Below are positions 58,739 to 64,000 of a DNA stretch of 64,000 bases, in pieces (position 1 is the first letter of the stretch; the number at the start of each line of letters is the position of its first letter). A model generated the notes under the pieces. The model had not been told where the DNA came from. It made no database searches and saw nothing but the letters and a program-made list of their open reading frames with translations. This stretch comes from Roseateles violae (GTDB taxonomy: Bacteria > Pseudomonadota > Gammaproteobacteria > Burkholderiales > Burkholderiaceae_C): assembly GCF_030410485.1 (NCBI RefSeq), contig NZ_JAUHHC010000002.1, forward strand, positions 124,001 to 188,000, given 5' to 3'. A program made the position numbers and the translations under genes.

Positions 58739-59290
58739 ATGTTCCGTTCCCGCCGCAACGTCCTGACCCTGATCGCCGCCGGCCTGGCCGCGCCGCTGCG
58801 TGCCGCCGATGGCGGCTGGCTGCGCCGGTCCTGGCCCAGGAACCAGCCGACGCCGGCGCTGGACCTGCCCGGCTTCGACGGGCCCGGCTTCAAGCTCGCC
58901 GAGGCGCGCGGCAAGCTGGTGCTCCTGAACTTCTGGGCCAGCTGGTGCGAGCCCTGCCGCAGCGAGATGCCGGCGCTGGAGCTGCTGGCGCAGCGCTATG
59001 AACGCGAGGGCCTGCTCGTCGTCGCCGTCAACCACCGCGAGACCGATGCGGCGATCCGGCGCTTTCTGCAGGCGATGCCGGTCGAACTGCCCATCGTGCG
59101 CGATGCCGACGGCGCCGCCTCGCGCGCTTTCGGCGCCCGCATGTTCCCGACCAGCGTGCTCATCGCTCGCGACGGCCGCGCGCTGTTCTCCATCATCGGC
59201 GAGCTCGACTGGAACGCGGCCGAGCCGCGGCAGTGGATCGAGCAAGCACTTTCAACCAAATCATCGAATAGCCAGGACAAGACGATATGA
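58739..59290 (+). CDS. TlpA-family thioredoxin-like protein
   Basis: A 183-residue exported thioredoxin-fold protein. N-terminal RSRRNVLTLIAAGLAAPLRAA is a signal segment with twin-arginine-like residues. The active site is C70-E-P-C73 (NFWASWCEPCRSEMPALE). Later conserved FPTSVLIARDGRALFSIIGEL. It probably reduces disulfides or supports heme or metal-centre assembly in the periplasm. Stop overlaps the transglutaminase start by four bases. Confidence 0.87.
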   Translation: MFRSRRNVLTLIAAGLAAPLRAADGGWLRRSWPRNQPTPALDLPGFDGPGFKLAEARGKLVLLNFWASWCEPCRSEMPALELLAQRYEREGLLVVAVNHRETDAAIRRFLQAMPVELPIVRDADGAASRAFGARMFPTSVLIARDGRALFSIIGELDWNAAEPRQWIEQALSTKSSNSQDKTI

Positions 59291-60399
59291 GGACCTCCCG
59301 ACTCTCGCGCCGCGAGCTGCTGATCGGCGCCTGCGCGGCGCTGCCGCTGCCCGCTTTTGCACAAGCGCAAGCGCCTTACCGCTTCGAGCCCCAGCCGGGT
59401 GCTTGGCGCAGCTTCGAGACCACGATGAGCGTTGCGGTGGCCGACGCCCAGGGCGCGACCCGGCTCTGGCTGCCGATGCCCGATGTGGAGACGGACTTCC
59501 AGCGCAGCTTGGGCCAGAGCTGGAGCAGCAGCAATGCGGCCGAGCTGCGTGTCGTCGCCGACCCGGCCAGCGGCGTGCGCATGCTTTACGCCGAGTTCCC
59601 GGCGACGGTGAAGCAGCCGGCGCTGCAACTGCTCAGCCGCTTCCAGACGCGCAACCGCGTGGTCGACTGGACGAAGCCCGGCCGCGTTGCCGAAGATCCG
59701 GCCCTGCTGCAGGCGAATCTGCGCGCGACCGAGCTGATCCCGGTCGACGGCCTGGTGCGCAAGACCGCGCTGCAGGCGACGGCCGGCGCCCGGACCGACG
59801 TCGAGAAGGTGCGCGCGATCTACGACTGGCTGCTCGTCAATGCGCACCGCGAGCCCAAGGTGCGTGGCTGCGGCACCGGCGATGTGCGCACGATGCTGGA
59901 GAGCGGCAACCTCGGCGGCAAGTGCGCGGACCTGAATGCGATCTTCGTCGGCCTCTGCCGCTCGGTCGGCGTGCCGGCGCGCGATCTTTACGGCCTGCGC
60001 CTGGTGCCCTCGGCCTTCGGCTACAAGGAGCTCGGCGGCAATCCGGCCAATCTGAAGGGCGCCCAGCATTGCCGCGCCGAGGTCTTTCTGCAGCAGTACG
60101 GCTGGGTCGCGATGGACCCGGCCGATGTGCTGAAGGTGATGCGCCAGGAGACGCCCGAGTGGATCAAGGACCCAGCCCATCCGCTGGTCGCGCCGGTCAG
60201 GAAGGCGCTGTTCGGTAGCTGGGAAGGCAACTGGGTCGCCTACAACAGCGGCCATGACGTGATGCTGCCGGGCGGCGCCGGCAAGGCCTCCATCCCCTTC
60301 CTGATGTACCCGCAGGGCGAGAACGCCAGCGGCCGCTTCGACGAACTGGCGCCGGACAGCTTCCGTTACACGATCAGCGCGCGCGAAATCACGGTATGA
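59287..60399 (+). CDS. Exported transglutaminase-like (papain-fold) protein
   Basis: A 370-residue exported protein with a twin-arginine-like signal (RLSRRELLIGACAALPLP). The C-terminal half has a transglutaminase-like core with probable triad C213 (LGGKCADLNAIFVGLCR), H261 (QHCRAEVFLQ) and D277 (VAMDPADV). The N-terminal half (SFETTMSVAVADAQGATRLW) is the family's beta domain. It may act as a peptidase on envelope substrates. It overlaps TlpA and the nitroreductase gene by four bases each. Confidence 0.84.
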   Translation: MRTSRLSRRELLIGACAALPLPAFAQAQAPYRFEPQPGAWRSFETTMSVAVADAQGATRLWLPMPDVETDFQRSLGQSWSSSNAAELRVVADPASGVRMLYAEFPATVKQPALQLLSRFQTRNRVVDWTKPGRVAEDPALLQANLRATELIPVDGLVRKTALQATAGARTDVEKVRAIYDWLLVNAHREPKVRGCGTGDVRTMLESGNLGGKCADLNAIFVGLCRSVGVPARDLYGLRLVPSAFGYKELGGNPANLKGAQHCRAEVFLQQYGWVAMDPADVLKVMRQETPEWIKDPAHPLVAPVRKALFGSWEGNWVAYNSGHDVMLPGGAGKASIPFLMYPQGENASGRFDELAPDSFRYTISAREITV

Positions 60400-60968
60400 G
60401 CGCCGACGAAGCCTTGCAGGCGCTGCTGGGCCGCTACTCGGTCGGGCCCAAGCATCTGGTCGAGCCCGGCCCCGACGAGGCGCAGCTGCGCCTGATGGTC
60501 GAGGCGGCGCTGCGCGGCCCCGATCACGGCGAGCTGCTGCCCTGGCGCTTCAAGGCGGTGTCCGGCGAGGCGAGGCTGCGCATGGCCGCGCTGTTTGCCG
60601 CGGCCGCGCGCCGCGCCGGCAAGGACGAGGCCGGCGCCGCCATCGACGCCGAGCGTGCGCTGCGCCCACCGCTGACGGTGGCCGTCGTCGCGCGCATCGA
60701 CCTGGGCCACCCGCAGGTGCCGGCGCACGAGCAATGGGCCTGCGTCGGCGGCGCGATCGCGAACTTCCTCAATGCCGCGCATCTGCTGGGCTTCGGCGGC
60801 AAGATGCTCAGCGGCGCCAAGGTGCGCGACCCCGAGATCGCCGCCGCCTTCTGCGCGCCCGGCGAGACCCTGCTCGGCTGGATCGCGCTGGGCACGCCGG
60901 CGCGCCGCCCGGCCGGCCCCTCGCGCAAGGGCGGGGTCGAGCAGGCCTTGCAGCGCTGGCCGGCTTAG
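60396..60968 (+). CDS. Nitroreductase family protein (YdjA-like)
   Basis: A 190-residue flavoprotein of the NfsB/YdjA-like family. Seen: LGRYSVGPKHLVEPGPDEAQL, AALRGPDHGELLPWRFKAVSG, QWACVGGAIANFLNAAHLLGFGG. YdjA-type proteins are small FMN enzymes that reduce nitro or quinone compounds. It ends the operon and converges on the FMN reductase with eight bases between. Confidence 0.85.
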   Translation: MSADEALQALLGRYSVGPKHLVEPGPDEAQLRLMVEAALRGPDHGELLPWRFKAVSGEARLRMAALFAAAARRAGKDEAGAAIDAERALRPPLTVAVVARIDLGHPQVPAHEQWACVGGAIANFLNAAHLLGFGGKMLSGAKVRDPEIAAAFCAPGETLLGWIALGTPARRPAGPSRKGGVEQALQRWPA

Positions 60969-60976
60969 GAAGACGA

Positions 60977-61531
60977 TCAGCCCTGGTGCTGACCGACGAA
61001 GGCGACGTAGCGGTCCATCCAGCCCTGGACGAATTTGCGGCTGTCGGCGCCGATGCCGCCATCGGCATCGAAGAGCCCGTCCTTGGCCTGGATGAAGGCC
61101 TCGGGCTGGCCCAAGGTCGGCACGTCCAGATAGGCCAGCACATTGCGCAGATGCTGCTGGGCCAGCGCGGTGCCGATCGCGCCGACCGACACGCCGATGA
61201 CCCCGGCCGGCTTGCCGGCCCAGGCGCTCTGCCCATAGGGGCGCGAGGCATGGTCGATGGCGTTCTTCAGCACGCCGGGCATCGAGCGGTTGTATTCGGG
61301 CGTGACGAAGATCAGGCCCTGCGAGGCGGCGATCTCGGCCTTCAGGCGCTTGACCGGCTCGGCCTGATTCGCATCGTCGTCCTGGTTGTACAGCGGCAGA
61401 TCACCGATCTCGAGCCGCTTGAGCTCGAACTCGGGTGGCGCCAGCCGGGCCAGCGCCGTGGCCAGCTTCTGGTTGAAGGAATCGCGGCGAAGGCTGCCGA
61501 CGATGACAGCGATCTGGATCTTCTGGGCCAT
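60977..61531 (-). CDS. NAD(P)H-dependent FMN reductase
   Basis: A 184-residue flavodoxin-like reductase. FMN-binding GSLRRDSFNQKLATAL and TPEYNRSMPGVLKNAIDHAS are family signatures, with VSVGAIGTALAQQHLRNVL. It reduces FMN or quinones; SsuE- or azoreductase-type activity is possible. It converges on the nitroreductase; the ketopantoate-reductase-like gene lies 65 bases upstream on the same strand. Confidence 0.88.
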   Translation of the reverse strand: MAQKIQIAVIVGSLRRDSFNQKLATALARLAPPEFELKRLEIGDLPLYNQDDDANQAEPVKRLKAEIAASQGLIFVTPEYNRSMPGVLKNAIDHASRPYGQSAWAGKPAGVIGVSVGAIGTALAQQHLRNVLAYLDVPTLGQPEAFIQAKDGLFDADGGIGADSRKFVQGWMDRYVAFVGQHQG

Positions 61532-61596
61532 ATCGTTCTCCTGAGTGATGGGAAGCGGGGAACGGACCCAGCTTACCCGCGCCGCGACGATTCTGC

Positions 61597-62613
61597 TCAG
61601 GCGATGCCCAAAGCCTCTTCGAGTTCGCGGGGCGCATAGGGCTGCGGCCGCTGCGGCCAGGCCTGAACGAGGGCCAGCATGCGCGCGTTCAGCGGCGCCT
61701 GACGGCCCAGGCGCTGGGCCAGGCGCACGACCTCGCCGCTGAGCGCATCGATCTCGGTTTTGCGCCCCAGCGCCAGATCGTCGGCCATGCTGGAGCGCGC
61801 CTTCGCGTCGATCTTCAGCATCTTGGCGGCGAGCAGGCGGAACAAGGGCGTCGGCAGGCGCAGCAGCTGGATCAGCTTGCGTGGCGGCAGCGGCGTCACC
61901 TGGGCCGCCGTGATGCCGGCCGCCTCCAGCAGTTCCAGCGCCTCGGCCTGCAGCGCGGCGAAGCAGCGCCGGTAGCCGCGCTCCAGCAGCTCGGCGCGCA
62001 GCGGCCGGCCCGACAGCGCATTGACCGGGTTGTTCAGATTGATCAGCAGCTTGCCCCATTGCACCGCCTGAAGATCGGGCTGCAGGCGCAGCTTCAGGCC
62101 CTGGCCGGCAAAGCCCTCCTGCAGCGCGCTCAGCGCCGCATCGTCGGGCGCTGATTGCACCGCCAGCGCACCGCCGGTGCCGCGATGGAAATGGCCCGGC
62201 CCCAGCTCGGCGATATTGAAGGGCACCATGCCGGCGCGCCAGTCCAGCGCCGGCGCCGCCTCGTGGGCGCGCTCGGCATTGCCGATGCCGTTCTGCATCG
62301 AGACGACGATGGCGCCGGCCGGCAGCGCCTGGCTCAGCTGCCGGGCCGCCTCGACGGTGGCGCCGCTCTTCACGCACAAGAGGGTCAAGCTCGGCAGCAA
62401 GCCGCCCGGCAATGCCTCATGCAGCTGCAGCGTCGCGGCCGGCAGGCGCTGATCGCGGCCGTCCAGATCGCTGATCCGCAGGCCCTGTTCGCGCAGCGCC
62501 TGCAACACGCGCGGGCGGCCGACGAAATGCACCTGGGCGCCGGCCGCGGCCAGCACCCCGCCCAGATAACAGCCGACCGAGCCGGCACCCATGATCAGAA
62601 TCGTTTGCTGCAT
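61597..62613 (-). CDS. 2-dehydropantoate 2-reductase-like protein (PanE family)
   Basis: A 338-residue NADPH-dependent reductase. The Rossmann start is ILIMGAGSVGCYLGGVLAAAGAQVHFVGR. Later blocks are LCVKSGATVEAARQL, VVSMQNGIGNAERAH, KLLINLNNPVNALSG and ARSSMADDLALGRKTEIDALSGEVVRLA, all family signatures. It reduces ketopantoate or a related 2-oxoacid. The distance from any pantothenate gene leaves the pathway open. Just downstream of the DUF962 terminator. Confidence 0.85.
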   Translation of the reverse strand: MQQTILIMGAGSVGCYLGGVLAAAGAQVHFVGRPRVLQALREQGLRISDLDGRDQRLPAATLQLHEALPGGLLPSLTLLCVKSGATVEAARQLSQALPAGAIVVSMQNGIGNAERAHEAAPALDWRAGMVPFNIAELGPGHFHRGTGGALAVQSAPDDAALSALQEGFAGQGLKLRLQPDLQAVQWGKLLINLNNPVNALSGRPLRAELLERGYRRCFAALQAEALELLEAAGITAAQVTPLPPRKLIQLLRLPTPLFRLLAAKMLKIDAKARSSMADDLALGRKTEIDALSGEVVRLAQRLGRQAPLNARMLALVQAWPQRPQPYAPRELEEALGIA

Positions 62614-62634
62614 CGGGTCGAGATCTCGCAGGAG

Positions 62635-62670
62635 AAAAAAAGGCGCTGCCGCTTCGGCAGCGGCAGCGCC
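62635..62670 (-). terminator. Rho-independent terminator of the DUF962 gene
   Basis: On the minus strand, GGCGCTGCCG-CTGCCGAAG-CGGCAGCGCC is followed by seven T residues, 24 bases beyond the DUF962 stop and 22 bases before the next start. It separates the two same-strand genes. Confidence 0.9.
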
Positions 62671-62693
62671 CGGATATTGCTGCGCGCGGCGGC

Positions 62694-63239
62694 TCAGGCG
62701 GCCGGATGGGCCAGGTCGCGCAGATGGGTCGGGCCGGCGCGACGCTCGATCTCGGCCAGCAGGCCCGCGCCCCAGCCGAGCGCGAACAGCGCCTCGCCGA
62801 CAACAAACATCGGGCCGACCAGCAGGCCGACCAGGTCGTCGACAAAGGCCGGCTTCTTGCCCTCGTAGTAGTGGCCGACGAACTGGATGATCCAGCCGAG
62901 CACGAAGCTGCCGATGCCCCAGGCCAGCCAGCTGCCGACGCTGCCGGCGGCCAGCGGCTCGGCCAGCGCCATCAGCACCGCATTGACCAGACTGGTCGCC
63001 AGGCCCAGCATCAGATTGCGGCGCGTCAGGTACCAGATCGTGCTCAGCGCCCAGAGCAGCCAGGCACCGTTGGTCTGCAGGCTGCCGAGGCCGAACTGCG
63101 CACGCGCCAGCAGCACGCCGATCGCGAACACGATCAGCGGAATGCCGACGAAATGGGTGGCGATATTGCGGCGATCGCGGTGGTAGCGCGCGTACTGCAC
63201 CATCAGTTCGAGCGCGGGGCGGAAGGGGCTGGCGGCCAT
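62694..63239 (-). CDS. DUF962 / Mpo1-like membrane protein
   Basis: A 181-residue membrane protein of the DUF962 family. Residue block YARYHRDRRNIATHFVGIPLIVFAIGVLL and, later, GWIIQFVGHYYEGKKPAFVDD show the conserved histidines of Mpo1-type iron-dependent fatty-acid dioxygenases. Four hydrophobic helices. The ATG with GGAGAC upstream is preferred; a second in-frame ATG four codons earlier is possible. Divergent from the YceI gene. Confidence 0.87.
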   Translation of the reverse strand: MAASPFRPALELMVQYARYHRDRRNIATHFVGIPLIVFAIGVLLARAQFGLGSLQTNGAWLLWALSTIWYLTRRNLMLGLATSLVNAVLMALAEPLAAGSVGSWLAWGIGSFVLGWIIQFVGHYYEGKKPAFVDDLVGLLVGPMFVVGEALFALGWGAGLLAEIERRAGPTHLRDLAHPAA

Positions 63240-63298
63240 GGCTGTCTCCATCTCTATTGGCGCTATGCTAGTCCAGCACTTGCGGACCAGACGCCTGA

Positions 63299-64000
63299 AT
63301 GGCAATTATCCGACTCCCTGCTTTCCCTAGGCCGCGCCTGCTGCTGCTGCTGCTGTCTGTGCTGCTGCTGGCCGGCTGCGCGGCGGCACCATTGCCGGCC
63401 CCCGCACCGGACGCCGCCGCCGACGAGCCGCTGAGCCAGCGCTATGCCCGCCTGCAGCGGGAGCAGGGCGGGCGGCTCTACCGCCTCGACGCCGCGCAGT
63501 CGGCCGTTCGCATCCATGTATTCCGCGCCGGCCGCGCCGCCCAGCTGGGCCACAACCATGTGCTGGCCGCGCCGCGGCTGGAGGGCCTGGCCTGGCTGCC
63601 CGCGACCGGCCTGGCCGGCGCGCGCTTCGAGCTTGAATTGCGGCTGGCCGAGCTGGCGCTCGACCCGCCCGAGCTGCGCGCCGCGCTGGGCCCCGGCTGG
63701 GCCTCGGCGATCTCGCCCGAGATGGTCGCGGCGACCCGCGCCAATATGCTGGGCGACGGCAATCTGCAGGCCGGCGCTTTTCCGTTGCTGCGCCTGCGCT
63801 CGCTGCAGGTCGTCGGCGAGCTGCCGAAGCTGGCCGCGCAGATCGAGATCGAGCTGCATGGCCAGCGGCGCTGCCAGTGGCTGGCCTTGCAGGCCGAGCG
63901 CTCGGAGGCCGGCCTTGCCGTGCGCGGCGCGCTGGCGCTGCTGCAAAGCGAGTTCGGCATTGCGCCGTTCTCGGTCGGCGCCGGCCTGCTGGCGGTGCAG
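63299..64000 (+). CDS. YceI-like lipoprotein (C-terminus outside window)
   Basis: Open to the right edge; 234 residues visible. Signal peptide with a long Leu run ending in the lipobox LAGC (about residues 26-29). The LGHNHVLAAPRLEGLAW segment, AISPEMVAATRANMLGDGNLQAG and GAFPLLRLRSLQVVGELP resemble the YceI lipocalin-like fold, which binds isoprenoid-type lipids in the periplasm. The start follows from the uninterrupted frame back to ATG and the signal peptide it gives; no strong ribosome-binding site is evident. Confidence 0.7.
   Translation, partial: MAIIRLPAFPRPRLLLLLLSVLLLAGCAAAPLPAPAPDAAADEPLSQRYARLQREQGGRLYRLDAAQSAVRIHVFRAGRAAQLGHNHVLAAPRLEGLAWLPATGLAGARFELELRLAELALDPPELRAALGPGWASAISPEMVAATRANMLGDGNLQAGAFPLLRLRSLQVVGELPKLAAQIEIELHGQRRCQWLALQAERSEAGLAVRGALALLQSEFGIAPFSVGAGLLAVQ

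Overview
The window is GC-rich chromosomal DNA with short intergenic gaps and many start/stop overlaps. The gene set (O2-dependent hemF, tolB-pal-cpoB, rng, an FDH3-type formate dehydrogenase with a TAT-target protein, DUF3305/DUF3306, tungstate uptake) and a GC-hairpin intergenic element like those of Comamonadaceae suggest a betaproteobacterium of the order Burkholderiales, near the Roseateles/Rubrivivax/Leptothrix group. That placement is inferred from protein sequences; no 16S gene is present. No insertion sequence, prophage, rRNA or CRISPR array was seen.

Layout. 1-634: partial secreted DUF11-like gene. 0.7-7 kb: a VF530/acyltransferase pair, a PNPOx-family protein, a 2Fe-2S protein, and an overlapping operon of YgjP-like peptidase, dusC, an MscS-type channel and a SUI1 protein. 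7-8.6 kb: two exported proteins (TPR and TIGR03118). 8.7-12 kb: a tightly overlapping operon encoding an ECF sigma factor, a membrane anti-sigma factor, a subtilase and a TorF-like porin. 12-17.9 kb: serine hydrolase, small lipoprotein, a large TPR protein with an embedded HExxH...E motif, dbpA and a small conserved ORF. 17.9-24.3 kb (minus): glnS, a 2TM protein, a LytTR/LytS-type two-component pair with a membrane protein, and a HerA-like ATPase. 24.4-32 kb (plus): yebC, then purD, acyltransferase, hemF, nadD, rsfS, rlmH, maf and rng. 32.1-33.8 kb: a compositionally distinct stretch with two small secreted proteins and a gene-poor segment. 33.8-40.7 kb: orphan amino-acid binding protein, CMD-family protein, tolB-pal-cpoB, a YeeE/YedE transporter, tcdA and three tRNA-Lys genes. 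40.7-41.8 kb: apbC/mrp.

41.8-61 kb is a molybdenum/tungsten enzyme region. On the minus strand, read right to left, lie a TAT-target protein, FDH alpha, FDH beta, a small lipoprotein, FDH gamma (cytochrome b), a small exported protein, fdhD, DUF3305, DUF3306, a multi-cluster polyferredoxin, a TorD-like chaperone and mobA. Divergently lie tupA, a fused permease-ATPase tupBC, moeA, a second moeA fused to a periplasmic-binding-protein-like domain, then TlpA-like, transglutaminase-like and nitroreductase genes. Together these could import tungstate (or molybdate), build the cofactor, insert it and supply a membrane-bound periplasmic formate dehydrogenase. 61-64 kb: FMN reductase, ketopantoate-reductase-like, DUF962 and a partial YceI-like lipoprotein.

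Most unusual features: the sigma/anti-sigma/subtilase operon, in which the anti-sigma factor and the protease both appear to carry a subtilase-propeptide-like domain; the TupBC fusion; the tandem MoeA/MoeA-PBP pair; the RsfS with a histone-H1-like tail; and the TPR-gluzincin.
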